Positions 26,080 to 36,034 of a stretch of DNA of 64,000 nucleotides are shown here, in pieces. The DNA comes from Bacteroidales bacterium UBA5429 (GTDB taxonomy: Bacteria > Bacteroidota > Bacteroidia > Bacteroidales > WCHB1-69), in the NCBI GenBank assembly GCA_002427605.1, contig DIRT01000020.1:26674-90673 (forward strand), in the 5' to 3' direction. Under the pieces are notes generated by a model. That model ran no database searches and had not been told where the DNA came from. It saw only the letters and a program-made list of their open reading frames with translations. The translations under genes were made by a program, and so were the position numbers. The first letter of the stretch is position 1; each line of letters begins with the position of its first letter.

Positions 26080-27342
26080 CTAAAAAAGATGCGTTTTAGA
26101 GTTGCTGTGATAAAGCATCACCAAAGTTCCTCCATACTTTTTTACTTCCGAACGAATCTCTTCAATCGCTTGCTGATACTCTGCTTCGCTGTTGTAAAGC
26201 TGATAGAGTGCTCCGTCCATAACATGGAGCGGAACAAGCAGCAGATCTCTCGATTGATTCAGATCCAGGTTAAAAAAAGGAATCGGGATTGTAGTTCCGG
26301 TTCTAAAGCCGACTTCATCAGCCCACCCTAAGGAGTAATCCTCCTTAATCCCCGCATCGATAAGGGCTTCAAAAGTGGAAGGAAACTGAAATTTGAGGTA
26401 ATGTTGTCTTGATTTGGTGATGAGGTTCCCCCATTGTTCTTCCAGCTTCTGTTTCTCTTTACGGATTAATTCTGTCCTTTCACTGGAATGGTATGAAGGA
26501 TGAATGCCGATATCTGAAAAGGAACTCAACTGTTCCAGCAGTTGCTTAAAAGCGTGACTATCAGGGTCAATATTGCGGTCGTAGCGAGAAAGTGGAGCTG
26601 TCAGCACAAAATGGACCGGTTTGTGCCCCTCGGTAGCAGCTAACTGCCGGTGCAGTTCAAATCGGTCGTAAGGATCTTGTACGGGTAAATTTAGCATCCC
26701 CCTGATTTGTTTTATTCCATGATGAAAACGGAAAAAAATAAACGACTTAGCCATAGCTCCCAGCAGACGGAAACCCCTTCTGCCCCGATAGAGGTAAGCG
26801 ATATCCACATCGAAGGTAGTAAGCGGCTGATAGGGTAGAGTAATGGGTTGAAAATCAGGGGAATACTCCTTAATTTTGTCAGCTAACGCCAAACTCAAAA
26901 TATTCACCATCGGCTTGCGGTGCCATCCCAAGCGATAACTCACGGAGTCGCTCACTTTAAAACGCCCATGCTGATCTTGAGATGCTTTGTTGGTGTACTC
27001 TTCATATCGTGTAAGCAGATAAAAAGAGATTGCCAAAGGATCGACAGGGAAAACCCCTTGCTCAGTAGGAAAGAAAAGCGTGTACTCCTTCCAGGGCGTA
27101 GGCTCGATGGTTTGCGCAACTAAATCTTCTTCAAAAAGGAGAGGATGCGCCTGAATCCACAAGTTATTTTCAATCGGTGGTTCTTCAGGAGAGTAGCAAA
27201 AGCGGGGTCCGCTACAGGCTTTGTATTCCTCAATGTTTTCGGTAATCAGGAAGGGAACACCTAAGATCTTTTCCAACATGATATGGAGCGTGTATTCCAG
27301 TCTGGGACTTTTTTGCGGTGTCCATATCAAAATTGTACTCAT
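26080..27342 (-). CDS. Polysaccharide deacetylase-like (NodB fold) protein
   Basis: 420 residues from the ATG at 27342, which overlaps the miaB stop as ATGA; a longer frame would run inside miaB. The C-terminal half shows the NodB features: TTFDVDIAYLYRG (first Asp motif), HFVLTAPLSRYDRN and FSDIGIHPSYHS (metal His motif), then ATTIPIPFFNLD-like strands around GFRTGTT. The N-terminal 150 residues resemble the extra domain seen in Bacteroidota members of this group. No signal peptide. The sugar substrate is unknown, and activity is inferred from the fold. Confidence 0.75.
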   Translation of the reverse strand: MSTILIWTPQKSPRLEYTLHIMLEKILGVPFLITENIEEYKACSGPRFCYSPEEPPIENNLWIQAHPLLFEEDLVAQTIEPTPWKEYTLFFPTEQGVFPVDPLAISFYLLTRYEEYTNKASQDQHGRFKVSDSVSYRLGWHRKPMVNILSLALADKIKEYSPDFQPITLPYQPLTTFDVDIAYLYRGRRGFRLLGAMAKSFIFFRFHHGIKQIRGMLNLPVQDPYDRFELHRQLAATEGHKPVHFVLTAPLSRYDRNIDPDSHAFKQLLEQLSSFSDIGIHPSYHSSERTELIRKEKQKLEEQWGNLITKSRQHYLKFQFPSTFEALIDAGIKEDYSLGWADEVGFRTGTTIPIPFFNLDLNQSRDLLLVPLHVMDGALYQLYNSEAEYQQAIEEIRSEVKKYGGTLVMLYHSNSKTHLF

Positions 27343-28655
27343 ACCAATTCTCCGATTAGCGTACCGGCGGTACATTTGGTGATTAGAACGGTTACGTAAT
27401 CTCCAACCTGAACCTCTTTTCTGGGGAAAACGCAAACTTTGTTTTGGCTGTTTCGTCCAAACATCTTCAAATCGGATCTTTTTGATACTCCCTCAACCAA
27501 CACTTCAAATGTTTTACCCACATCCTGCTGATTACTTTGTAGTGAGAGTTCCTGTTGCAAAGCGATAATCTCTTCCAATCGTCTCTTTTTAACCGCATCG
27601 GGAACATCGTCAATCATGGTCTCAGCAGCCTTAGTGCCTCCTCTGACAGAGTATCTAAACATGAAAGCGGAACTGTAATGCACCTCTTTCATGATCGACA
27701 AGGTATCTTGATGATCTTCTTCAGTTTCACCGCAAAAACCGGACAAAATATCGGTAGATAGTGCACAATCGGGGATTAACCGCTTAATTGTAGCGATCCG
27801 TTCTAAGTAATATTCGCGGTCATAAACGCGGTTCATCCTTTTCAGCACGGCAGAACTTCCCGATTGTACCGGAAGGTGAATATATTTGCAAATATTGGGA
27901 TAATCTGCGATGGTTTGAATCAGTTTATCGGAGATATCTTTAGGGTGCGAAGTGGCAAAGCGAACTCTCAAAAGGGGAGATATTTGCGCTATGGCAGCCA
28001 TTAAATCGGCAAAATCGAAATTTTTCTCTCCCTCTTTCCAGCGGTAGGAGTTTACATTTTGTCCTAACAGCGTAACTTCTCTATACCCTTTTCCCAGCAG
28101 ATTGCGACACTCTTCCATGATCGATTCCGGGTCACGACTTCTTTCTCTGCCGCGAGTGTAAGGCACAACGCAGTAAGAACAGAAGTTGTTACAGCCTCGC
28201 ATAATCGGAATAAATGCGGAAACGCCATTGTCGTTATAGCGTGTGGGAATAATTTCACTGTAAGTCTCCTCTTCTGACAACAGCAGATTGAAGGATGGTT
28301 CTCCTTGAGTAGCACCTTCAATGAGTTGAGGCAGAGAACGATAGGCATCCGGACCGGCGATAAAATCGAGAGCTTCCTCCTGTTCCAATAAATCTTCTTT
28401 GATCCGTTCAGCCATGCAGCCCAACAACCCTATCAGCAGTTGCGGATTCTTTTTTTTGAGCGATTTAAGCTCTCGCAATCTTTTTCTGATTCGCTGTTCG
28501 GCATTATCCCTGACTGAGCAGGTGTTCAGCAACACCAAGTCCGATTCTCTGGAATTGTCAGTGATTTCGTACTGATTTGACAGGATTGAAGCCACAATCT
28601 CACTGTCAGCAATATTCATCTGACAGCCGTATGTTTCAATATAAAGTTTTTTCAT
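27339..28655 (-). CDS. miaB: tRNA-2-methylthio-N6-dimethylallyladenosine synthase
   Basis: 438 residues. It adds a methylthio group to i6A37 of tRNAs reading UNN codons. The N-terminal cluster uses C11 (YGCQMN), C46 (NTCSV) and C80 (GLLGCMAE); the radical SAM cluster is C155-x3-C159-x2-C162 in GCNNFCSYC. A TRAM domain closes the protein (TFEVLVEG to GTLIGELV). Five base pairs after mreB. Confidence 0.96.
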   Translation of the reverse strand: MKKLYIETYGCQMNIADSEIVASILSNQYEITDNSRESDLVLLNTCSVRDNAEQRIRKRLRELKSLKKKNPQLLIGLLGCMAERIKEDLLEQEEALDFIAGPDAYRSLPQLIEGATQGEPSFNLLLSEEETYSEIIPTRYNDNGVSAFIPIMRGCNNFCSYCVVPYTRGRERSRDPESIMEECRNLLGKGYREVTLLGQNVNSYRWKEGEKNFDFADLMAAIAQISPLLRVRFATSHPKDISDKLIQTIADYPNICKYIHLPVQSGSSAVLKRMNRVYDREYYLERIATIKRLIPDCALSTDILSGFCGETEEDHQDTLSIMKEVHYSSAFMFRYSVRGGTKAAETMIDDVPDAVKKRRLEEIIALQQELSLQSNQQDVGKTFEVLVEGVSKRSDLKMFGRNSQNKVCVFPRKEVQVGDYVTVLITKCTAGTLIGELV

Positions 28656-28660
28656 AAAAA

Positions 28661-29683
28661 CTACTTGATCAAGAATGGGAATTTGTCAAAATTCTTCAAT
28701 GCAATACTGGTTCCACGGGCAACGGCTCTCAATGGATCCTCTGCAACATGAATTTTTAATCTGGTTTTTTTAGCCAATCTCTTGTCCAATCCTCTTAACA
28801 AGGAACCACCACCGGCGAGATAGATCCCGGTTTTATAAATATCCGCAGAAAGAGCCGGAGGTGTTAACTCAAGCGCATTGATTACGGAAGCTTCAATTTT
28901 TGTAATCGAATCATTCAACGCCTGGGCAATTTCACGATAGTTTACTTTCACTGACTTGGGAATTCCCAATAGTAAGTCTCTACCATATGCTTCATAATCT
29001 TCCGGTGGATTATCCAAATCTTCAATCGCAGCACCCACATTGGTCTTAATCTCTTCCGCCATCGATTCACTCACGTAAATATTATGTTTTTTACGCATAT
29101 ACTCAATGATATCCTCATTGAAATCATCCCCGGCAGTTTTAATCGATTTTTGGGTCACGATACCACCCAAAGCGATCACGGCAATCTCACTGGTACCGCC
29201 ACCGATATCCACAATCATGTTACCGTTGGCATCCAGTACGTCGATTCCGATTCCGACAGCCGCTGCCATAGGCTCATGAATCAATCTTACCTCTTTCGCT
29301 CCCGATTGTTCGGCAGAGTCTCTTACTGCACGCTCTTCCACTTCAGTGATGCCTGAAGGAATACAGATTACCATTTTGAGAGCCGGAGGAAACAAAATTC
29401 CGCGGGTTCCGGTCATCTTGATAAACTCGCGCAACATCATCTCTGTAGACTGGAAATCAGCAATAACACCATCTTTCAATGGACGAATAGTTAAAATATT
29501 CTCGTGGGTTCTACCATGCATCATCAGCGCCTTTTTACCTACTGCCATGACTCGTTTGGTATTGCGTTCTACAGCAATAATTGATGGTTCATCAACTACA
29601 ACTTTATCATTATGTAAAATTACAGTATTGGCTGTGCCTAAGTCGATAGCGATCTCTTTGGTAAATAATGACAAAAAACCCAT
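28661..29683 (-). CDS. mreB: Rod shape-determining protein MreB
   Basis: 340 residues from the ATG at 29683 (MGFLSLFTKEIAIDLGTANT). Actin-fold nucleotide segments: DLGTANTVI, MIVDIGGGTSEIAVI, and GIYLAGGGSLLRGL. The short amphipathic N-terminus (GFLSLF) is the usual membrane anchor. It organises wall synthesis in rod cells. mreC, mreD, pbp2 and rodA do not follow; miaB does. Promoter TATCTTTG on the minus strand at about 29702-29709. Confidence 0.97.
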   Translation of the reverse strand: MGFLSLFTKEIAIDLGTANTVILHNDKVVVDEPSIIAVERNTKRVMAVGKKALMMHGRTHENILTIRPLKDGVIADFQSTEMMLREFIKMTGTRGILFPPALKMVICIPSGITEVEERAVRDSAEQSGAKEVRLIHEPMAAAVGIGIDVLDANGNMIVDIGGGTSEIAVIALGGIVTQKSIKTAGDDFNEDIIEYMRKKHNIYVSESMAEEIKTNVGAAIEDLDNPPEDYEAYGRDLLLGIPKSVKVNYREIAQALNDSITKIEASVINALELTPPALSADIYKTGIYLAGGGSLLRGLDKRLAKKTRLKIHVAEDPLRAVARGTSIALKNFDKFPFLIK

Positions 29684-29777
29684 GGTAATAAATTTAACCC
29701 GCAAAGATACAAAAATTTGTCTAAGTTACCCCCATTTATTGCAACTTTTTTTCTATTTTTGCAAAAAATAGTTTCTT

Positions 29778-30173
29778 ATGAAAACCTGGACTCTTTTTTT
29801 ACTCCTTTTACTGAGCGGTGGAGTTGCTTTTTCTCAGTCGAATATCACTTATGATTTAGAGACGGGATTGCCGGAATTATTGGATTTAAATCAGGCTGCC
29901 TGGGAAAAAGTTAAAAAGATTGATGGCTATCGAATTCAAATTATCTCACTTTCCGGAACCAATTCCAAGATAATGGCTGAAAAAATGCAGACAGAATTCA
30001 ATCAGAAATTTCCTAAGATGACATCCTATGTTACCTATTTTGAGCCTAATTTCCGTCTGAGAGTAGGAGATTTCAGAACTAAACTGGATGCCTATAGGTT
30101 TTATCAACAAATCATTGCCACCTATCCCGGTGCCTTTATAATCAGAGATAAAATCGAATATCTGTTCCGGTAA
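29778..30173 (+). CDS. Secreted SPOR-domain-like protein
   Basis: 131 residues. Signal peptide (TLFLLLLLSGGVAFS, cut near QSNITY). Residues 47-127 match a single SPOR repeat: GYRIQIISLSGTNSKIMAEK, YVTYFEPNFRLRVGDFRTKL and DAYRFYQQIIATYPGAFIIRD. SPOR domains bind peptidoglycan bare of stem peptides. Bacteroidota carry many small proteins of this sort. TATTTTTG just upstream (about 29754) serves as promoter; divergent from mreB. Confidence 0.8.
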   Translation: MKTWTLFLLLLLSGGVAFSQSNITYDLETGLPELLDLNQAAWEKVKKIDGYRIQIISLSGTNSKIMAEKMQTEFNQKFPKMTSYVTYFEPNFRLRVGDFRTKLDAYRFYQQIIATYPGAFIIRDKIEYLFR

Positions 30174-30180
30174 GTTTTAC

Positions 30181-31686
30181 CTATTTTGCAATTTCCAGAA
30201 CTGCTTTTTCAATGCGTTTTGCGGTTTCCTGAACTCCGATGAACTCTATAATTTCAAAAAGATCAACCCCTTTAGTGTCTCCGACTAAAGAGAGCCTTAA
30301 ACAGTTCATAATCTGCCCCATATTGAGTTGCTGATCCTGAATATATTGAGTTACAACGGTATGCAGATGCTCTTTTTCAGATGAAGTCGCGGTTAGTAAC
30401 AGTTGCCGAATCGCTTGAAGATGTTCAGCCGTATTTTCTTTCCATCTTTTCTTGATTACATCAGGGTTGTACTCAGTTGGTGCAACGAAAAAATAGTGCA
30501 CTTGCTCCCACCATTCGGTCATAAAATAAACCCGCTCCTTAACCAAGGAGATCACTTTCAGTACCTGTTCTTCGGATGCTTCTATTTCTTTTTCTTTAAG
30601 AATTAAAAAAAGGGGGGAGGCAAGCTGTTCCTCTTCGCAAAGCTGTATGTAATGATGGTTAAACCATCGCGCCTTATCCAAATCGAATTTGGCTCCGGAC
30701 TTGCTAACCTTATCCAACGAGAATTGCTCAATCAATTCCTCCATGCTCATCACCTCCTGATCATTACCGGGATTCCAGCCCAATAGCGCTAACATATTGA
30801 TCACCGCTTCAGGAAGATAGCCGCTTTCACGATATCCGGATGAAATCTCCTGAGTCATAGGATCTTTCCACTCCAGCGGGAAAACCGGGAATCCCAAACG
30901 ATCGCCGTCGCGTTTGCTGAGTTTTCCATTGCCGTCAGGTTTTAAAAGGAGCGGTAAGTGTGCAAATTGGGGAGCTTCCCACTCAAAAGCACGATACAGC
31001 ATCACATGTAAAGGAGCTGATGGGAGCCACTCTTCTCCTCGAATCACATGCGTAATCTCCATGAGGTGATCGTCTACTATGTTCGCAAGGTGATACGTAG
31101 GCAATCCATCCGATTTGAACAACACTTTGTCATCCAAAATACGGGTGTTGATAACCACTTCGCCACGGATGAGGTCATTTACAGTAATATCTTGATTTTC
31201 TTGATGTTTAAAACGAATTACATAATCTCCTTTGAGTCTTTCTTCAACCTCTTCGGGTGATAATGTAAGAGAATTACACAAAGAACCTCTGGTTTGGGTA
31301 TCATATTGGAATGTGGATTTTTGCGCTTCCTCCTCTTTTCTTCTTTGCTCCAGTTCTTGCGGAGTATCAAAGGCGTAGTATGCCCAACCGCGTTGGATCA
31401 GAAGATCAGCGAACTCCCGATAGAGCTCCATCCGTTCTGATTGCTTGTAAGGAGCGTGGGGACCACCCACATGCACTCCCTCATCAAATTCAATTCCTAA
31501 CCAATCGAAGGCTTCAATAATATACTCTTCGGCACCCGGTACAAAGCGGGTCTGATCAGTATCTTCGATACGAAGGAGCAACTTGCCGTTGTGTTTTTTG
31601 GCAAAAAGATAGTTGTACAAACAAGTTCTAACACCACCAATATGCAAAGGACCGGTGGGACTGGGAGCAAAACGTACTCTAACCAT
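30181..31686 (-). CDS. gltX: Glutamyl-tRNA synthetase
   Basis: 501 residues. Class I signature PSPTGPLHIGGVRT at the N-terminus and KLSKRDGDRLG near residue 258 (the KMSKS-equivalent). C-terminal anticodon-binding helices are complete. Bacteroidota lacking GlnRS use this enzyme for both Glu and Gln tRNAs; that cannot be decided here. Converges with the SPOR gene, 7 bp apart. Confidence 0.97.
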   Translation of the reverse strand: MVRVRFAPSPTGPLHIGGVRTCLYNYLFAKKHNGKLLLRIEDTDQTRFVPGAEEYIIEAFDWLGIEFDEGVHVGGPHAPYKQSERMELYREFADLLIQRGWAYYAFDTPQELEQRRKEEEAQKSTFQYDTQTRGSLCNSLTLSPEEVEERLKGDYVIRFKHQENQDITVNDLIRGEVVINTRILDDKVLFKSDGLPTYHLANIVDDHLMEITHVIRGEEWLPSAPLHVMLYRAFEWEAPQFAHLPLLLKPDGNGKLSKRDGDRLGFPVFPLEWKDPMTQEISSGYRESGYLPEAVINMLALLGWNPGNDQEVMSMEELIEQFSLDKVSKSGAKFDLDKARWFNHHYIQLCEEEQLASPLFLILKEKEIEASEEQVLKVISLVKERVYFMTEWWEQVHYFFVAPTEYNPDVIKKRWKENTAEHLQAIRQLLLTATSSEKEHLHTVVTQYIQDQQLNMGQIMNCLRLSLVGDTKGVDLFEIIEFIGVQETAKRIEKAVLEIAK

Positions 31687-31712
31687 AGTATAGTGTAATT
31701 TTATCGATGAAA

Positions 31713-32150
31713 TTATAGATTAAACGGAGCTTGATACTTGATGGTCGCTCCAATAACGCGATTATTGTCGTTGGGGTCAGTGATGAAATTTAGTACCTGA
31801 AAACGGGCATAAACCCCGTCAGAGTTCCAATCTCTCACGATATAGCTATTTCCTGGTACGATGGGCAAAATGGTACTCCATCCATAACGTGGCAAACTCC
31901 TGATCTGACGTAAAGTTACATTTCCAACGTTGTTGATATCAACACCATAAGTAATAAATGAACCCCCTTGAACAGTTAAATAATGGATGTGATCGACATA
32001 AGGATCATATTCAAAAATGGAGTTGAAATATAAAAATTGTCCCTCAACGATATCTAAAGTAATGGTTCCTCTTGGATCCTCATTGGGATCAACATCTTCG
32101 CAACCGGCGAATGAAAGCGCAACAATCAGAATAAAAAATAGCTTTTTCAT
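31713..32150 (-). CDS. Small putative lipoprotein
   Basis: 145 residues, not recognised. Signal MKKLFFILIVALSFAGCEDVD with Cys 17 as lipidation site. The body (ITLDIVEGQFLYFNSIF, HYLTVQGGSFITYGVDINN, SYIVRDWNSDGVYARFQVLN) looks all-beta. TATTTTTG on the minus strand at 32172-32179 is the likely promoter. It may read on into gltX, which starts 26 bp past its stop. Confidence 0.7.
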   Translation of the reverse strand: MKKLFFILIVALSFAGCEDVDPNEDPRGTITLDIVEGQFLYFNSIFEYDPYVDHIHYLTVQGGSFITYGVDINNVGNVTLRQIRSLPRYGWSTILPIVPGNSYIVRDWNSDGVYARFQVLNFITDPNDNNRVIGATIKYQAPFNL

Positions 32151-32218
32151 GGGTGTTTGATTTTCAACCTACAAAAATACAAAAGATTTCGGATTTTGGA
32201 TTTATTTCTTCTTATTTT

Positions 32219-32289
32219 TTATTTGGAAATTTAAATAATTGGGGGGCAGGAAAGGTCTCGCTATTTTGATATTCTATTTCCCCACTCTG
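32219..32289 (+). repeat. G-run/C-run intergenic element, copy 3
   Basis: TATTTGGAAAT, then TAATTGGGGGGCAGGAAAGG, an AT-rich middle and ATTTCCCCACTC. Same family as the left half of 12672-12827. It ends 27 bp before the -7 element of the next gene. Confidence 0.7.
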
Positions 32290-32378
32290 GGAAACATCCG
32301 AAATTAAAAAAGTTGTATATTTGCGCTTGTGAAATAAAAAGATTCCTGTGCAAAATGGTGCAAACAAAGAACTTATCA

Positions 32379-32906
32379 ATGAGATATTTATTTTTTATTT
32401 TTATAATTATTTCTTCATCGTTAGTTGCACAAGAAAACAAGGGTGTTCGCTATCAATTACTGGATATTCATAAAATGTCTGATTTTAATTATCAGGGTAT
32501 TGATTCTCTGGATCATAGTTCAAAAGCCGGTATTTGGCTTCTAGATCATGTATTTAATGTAGTTGATGGTGATTACACAGTTTATCGGTTTATTAATCAT
32601 GATAGAGGTGTTCTTTTTGATGATAGCGATACGATGGATATATACAATTTAATTATTCTCAAAACAGACGAAAACAACTTAATAATTGATGGGTTCCACT
32701 ATTCATTGACCAATCCGGAAATGCCACTCACATGTAAATTGTACAGAATCACTCGCCAACACAAAATGAGTAAAAATATTGATATTCGAGCATTACTATT
32801 TAAACGCAAACAATTTTTGATCAACAAAGAGGATGACATCTGTGATTCTACCGATTTGTTTTTTGATGCAGATATCATTTTGGATTGGAATATTTTCGAA
32901 TTTTAA
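32379..32906 (+). CDS. Hypothetical secreted protein
   Basis: 175 residues from the ATG at 32379, chosen for the signal peptide MRYLFFIFIIISSSLVAQ; two earlier in-frame ATGs give no signal. TATATTTG at 32316-32323 lies 56 bp upstream. The mature part (YQLLDIHKMSDFNYQGIDSL, WLLDHVFNVVDGDYTVYRFI) is polar with no family I recognise. It stands between two repeat-filled gaps and has lower GC than the genes around it, so it may be a recent or fast-evolving gene. Confidence 0.65.
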   Translation: MRYLFFIFIIISSSLVAQENKGVRYQLLDIHKMSDFNYQGIDSLDHSSKAGIWLLDHVFNVVDGDYTVYRFINHDRGVLFDDSDTMDIYNLIILKTDENNLIIDGFHYSLTNPEMPLTCKLYRITRQHKMSKNIDIRALLFKRKQFLINKEDDICDSTDLFFDADIILDWNIFEF

Positions 32907-32969
32907 ATTTGGCCAAGCTCTGTTGTATCAGAGAAATCAACCTTCATTATATTCTACAAAATACGCAAG

Positions 32970-33022
32970 ATTCCGTAATTCGTAATTGGATTCATTCCGC
33001 CTTCCGCCCTCCGCCTTCCGCC
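32970..33022. repeat. AATTCGT and TTCCGCC simple units
   Basis: CCGTAATTCGTAATTGGATT, then TTCCGCCTTCCGCCC-type units. The same two units sit side by side in the same order at 12985-13050 and 25023-25068. Confidence 0.7.
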
Positions 33023-33046
33023 TTTTTTACAACTGTGTATTTATTG

Positions 33047-34192
33047 TCAAATTCGTCCCTGTTTTCCCTTTTGTACAAGCTGATCAATCAGCTCTGCGCC
33101 TTTTTGAGAAGCGCCGCCCGAGCCCAGTTTGGTTTTTAATTCCCGGTATTGCTCCAGCATACCCTCTCTCTTTTCTCCATTTTTTAAGATGAGTTTGAGC
33201 TCTTTTATTAATCTGTCAGGATTCAAATCGTGCTGAATCAATTCGGTAACTACAGGTTGATCCAAAATTAAATTAACCAAAGAGATATATTTCAGATCCT
33301 TTCCAACCACTCTTTTGGCGATGGAGTAGGAGATCGCATTGCCCTTATAACAAACAACTTGTGGAGTATTGAGAAGTGCGGTTTCCAAGGTGGCTGTTCC
33401 GGAAGTAACCAGCGCTGCTTCCGCATGGTGGATTAAGGGGTAGGTGTCGCCTTCAACCAGTTTGATATCCCGATTTCCAATCAGTTTTTGATATAAGGAG
33501 AGCGGTTGCCATGCTACTTTGGAAATCACAAATTGATACTCAGGAAATTGATCGATAATAGATACCATAATAGGTAAAATATGAGTCAGTTCCTGCTTTC
33601 TGCTTCCGGGAATTAAGGCAATGATGGGGCGCTCATCCAGTTGATACTGCTGTTTGAAATCAGCCAGGGAAACCATTTGAGGCGTTTTATCCTGAATAAC
33701 ATCCAACAGGGGATGCCCAATGTAGGCAACATCGTATTGATAACGTGCATAAAACTCTTTCTCAAAAGGCAAAATGGAAAACAACAGGTCGACATCTCTT
33801 TTGATCTGAAACACTCTCTTTTTCTTCCATGCCCACACGGAAGGGGAGACATAATGCACCACTTTGAACCCATTTTCACGGGCAAATTTCGCCATTTTTA
33901 GATTGAAACCGGGATAATCAATAAAAATAACGACATCCGGTTCGTACAAAAGCATATCAACTTTACAGATGGAGAAATTTTTAAGAATTGTTCTGAGATT
34001 GACCAAAACCTCCCAAAAACCCATGAAAGCCAGTTCTTTGTAATGCTTGATCACCTCTCCACCTTGCGCTTCCATAAGGTCGCCTCCCCAGACTAAAAAG
34101 TCCGCTTCAGGGTCATTTTTCTTAATTTCAGCCATTAAATAGGATCCTAACAGATCTCCGGATGCTTCTCCGGCAATGATATAATATTTCAT
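33047..34192 (-). CDS. lpxB: Lipid-A-disaccharide synthase
   Basis: 381 residues. It condenses UDP-diacylglucosamine with lipid X in lipid A synthesis. Family opening YIIAGEASGDLLGSYLM, then VWGGDLMEAQGGEVI, FIDYPGFNLKMAKFA, YVSPSVWAWKKKRV, FYARYQYDVAYIGHPLLD and ALIPGSRKQEL. GT-B fold, peripheral to the inner membrane. Five base pairs after the YihY gene; last in a five-gene operon from folP. Confidence 0.97.
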   Translation of the reverse strand: MKYYIIAGEASGDLLGSYLMAEIKKNDPEADFLVWGGDLMEAQGGEVIKHYKELAFMGFWEVLVNLRTILKNFSICKVDMLLYEPDVVIFIDYPGFNLKMAKFARENGFKVVHYVSPSVWAWKKKRVFQIKRDVDLLFSILPFEKEFYARYQYDVAYIGHPLLDVIQDKTPQMVSLADFKQQYQLDERPIIALIPGSRKQELTHILPIMVSIIDQFPEYQFVISKVAWQPLSLYQKLIGNRDIKLVEGDTYPLIHHAEAALVTSGTATLETALLNTPQVVCYKGNAISYSIAKRVVGKDLKYISLVNLILDQPVVTELIQHDLNPDRLIKELKLILKNGEKREGMLEQYRELKTKLGSGGASQKGAELIDQLVQKGKQGRI

Positions 34193-34197
34193 GAGCT

Positions 34198-35190
34198 TTA
34201 TTTTCTAACAGTACTTTTAATTACGATTTCTGAGTCTTTATTTTTCCTTTTTTCCTGTGCAATCGATATGCTGACATTCAAGTCATAACCGATTAATACG
34301 ATAACACAACTCCAGTTTATCCAGATCAGAATTAACAATATCGCCCCAATAGATCCATAAACCGCGTTGTAAGAAGAAAAGTTGGCAAAATAGAAATTAA
34401 TCCCTTTCAATAAAACGACCAGCATAATGGCTGAAAATGTAGCTCCGGCGGAAAAAAACCGGAAAAACTCTTTCTTGTAGGGCGCAAAATAGAAAAGGGC
34501 TGACAATAGTAGGTACATCAGCGTAAAAAGTGAAAGCCACTTGACGACGGCAACTAAGTATGTGTACCACCCGCTGTTAGGTCCAATCAAATTACCTATT
34601 CGGTAGTATAAAATGGAGGTGGCAACAAAAACGGCACAGGCTGCTATAATAATAATGAGGAAAACAATCACCATCACCATACTGACCAGCAACTGTTTAA
34701 AAAAGGAGCGCTTTTCCATATCAAAATAGCTGATATTCAATGTGGTAATGATTGAATTCACACTTAAAAAAGAGAGGTACAATCCCAAACCGATTGAAAG
34801 ATAAAGAATCGCACTGTTTTGTTGTAAAATAAGAGTGTGAATTAAATCGATGATGGTGGTCCACAAGTAGGGTGGTGTTAGCGATTGGATAATGTCGAGC
34901 AACTTGAGTTGAATCGATGGTCCCATGAATGAGATGGTGGCAATCAGGGTCATCAACATGGGGATTGCTGATGCAAATATGTAATAAGTCATGGCTGCTG
35001 CGCGCTGAAATAGAATGCCCCTAAAAAGGGATTCTAAAAAGAAACGCATCACATCCCAAAAAGGCACTCCTTGAAACCCGGGGAGAATTAACTTTTTTAA
35101 AGTTTTGGAAACCTTTTGAATAAAAGGTTTTCGATAGAACTGAATTATTTTTCTCCGGGTTTTAAAGGAGTAAAAGGGTCCTTTTTCCAT
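34198..35190 (-). CDS. YihY/BrkB family membrane protein
   Basis: 330 residues with six predicted membrane helices between about 70 and 310. The family is recognised from FQRAAAMTYYIFASAIPML, the first helix pair, YLSIGLGLYLSFLSVNSIIT, and INWSCVIVLIGYDLNVS at the end. Once named as ribonuclease BN in error; the true role is unknown, with transport suspected. Cytoplasmic basic stretches at both ends (RKIIQFYRKPF, QEKRKNKDSE). One base separates it from nadC. Confidence 0.88.
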   Translation of the reverse strand: MEKGPFYSFKTRRKIIQFYRKPFIQKVSKTLKKLILPGFQGVPFWDVMRFFLESLFRGILFQRAAAMTYYIFASAIPMLMTLIATISFMGPSIQLKLLDIIQSLTPPYLWTTIIDLIHTLILQQNSAILYLSIGLGLYLSFLSVNSIITTLNISYFDMEKRSFFKQLLVSMVMVIVFLIIIIAACAVFVATSILYYRIGNLIGPNSGWYTYLVAVVKWLSLFTLMYLLLSALFYFAPYKKEFFRFFSAGATFSAIMLVVLLKGINFYFANFSSYNAVYGSIGAILLILIWINWSCVIVLIGYDLNVSISIAQEKRKNKDSEIVIKSTVRK

Positions 35191-35191
35191 T

Positions 35192-36034
35192 TTATTGGAT
35201 AAATTTTAAACTCAAATCGATACTTTTAATCTGATGTGTTAAGGCTCCGATAGAAATGAAGTCTACACCTGTTTCGGCGTACTCTCTCACATTTTTCAGT
35301 GTTATACCTCCGGAGGCTTCAGTTTCGACTCTTTTGTTGATCAGTTGAATCGCTTCTTTCATCCTCTCAGGGGTGAAATTGTCCAACATGATGCGGTCGA
35401 CACCGCCATGGTTTAACACTCTTTGTACCTCTTCCAAGGAACGGGTTTCAACCTCAATCTGGAGTTGTAAGTTGTTCTTTTTGAGATAATCTTTAGCTTT
35501 ATCTATTGCTTTTTCGATGGATCCGGCAAAGTCGATATGGTTATCCTTTAACATGATCATATCAAACAATCCAAATCGATGGTTTTGTGCTCCACCAACG
35601 CTGACAGCATATTTCTCAACAAATCTTAATCCCGGAGTTGTTTTGCGTGTATCTAAAATGATGGCACCGGTTCCGCTGATTGCATCTACATATTTTCGGG
35701 TGTTAGTGGCAATTCCACTCATGAGCTGCAAAAAGTTTAGCAGGGTGCGTTCTGCTGTTAGCATGTTTCGTGCCGCTCCTTTCAACCGAAAAACAATATC
35801 ACCGACAGCGATCCTGTCTCCATCGGAAAAATAGGTTTCCATACTGATTTTGGGGTCAACCTGGCGAATAACCTCTTTAGCGAGGTCAATACCACAAAGG
35901 ATCCCGGGTTCTTTAACTAATAGTTTCATTTCTCCCTGAATGGTAGGGTCAATAGATGCAAGAGAGGAGTGGTCTCCCGATCCAATATCTTCTGCTAAAG
36001 CTTGCTTAACAATGGTTTCAAAATTGTTTTTCAT
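35192..36034 (-). CDS. nadC: Nicotinate-nucleotide pyrophosphorylase (carboxylating)
   Basis: 280 residues. It converts quinolinate and PRPP to NaMN in de novo NAD synthesis. Motifs: DIGSGDHSSLA, LTAERTLLNFLQLMSGIAT, IILDTRKTTPGLR, AVSVGGAQNHRFGLFDMIML, and EASGGITLKNVREYAETGVD. Its ATG overlaps the stop of the lipoprotein gene before it (4 bp). nadA and nadB are not in the window. Confidence 0.97.
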   Translation of the reverse strand: MKNNFETIVKQALAEDIGSGDHSSLASIDPTIQGEMKLLVKEPGILCGIDLAKEVIRQVDPKISMETYFSDGDRIAVGDIVFRLKGAARNMLTAERTLLNFLQLMSGIATNTRKYVDAISGTGAIILDTRKTTPGLRFVEKYAVSVGGAQNHRFGLFDMIMLKDNHIDFAGSIEKAIDKAKDYLKKNNLQLQIEVETRSLEEVQRVLNHGGVDRIMLDNFTPERMKEAIQLINKRVETEASGGITLKNVREYAETGVDFISIGALTHQIKSIDLSLKFIQ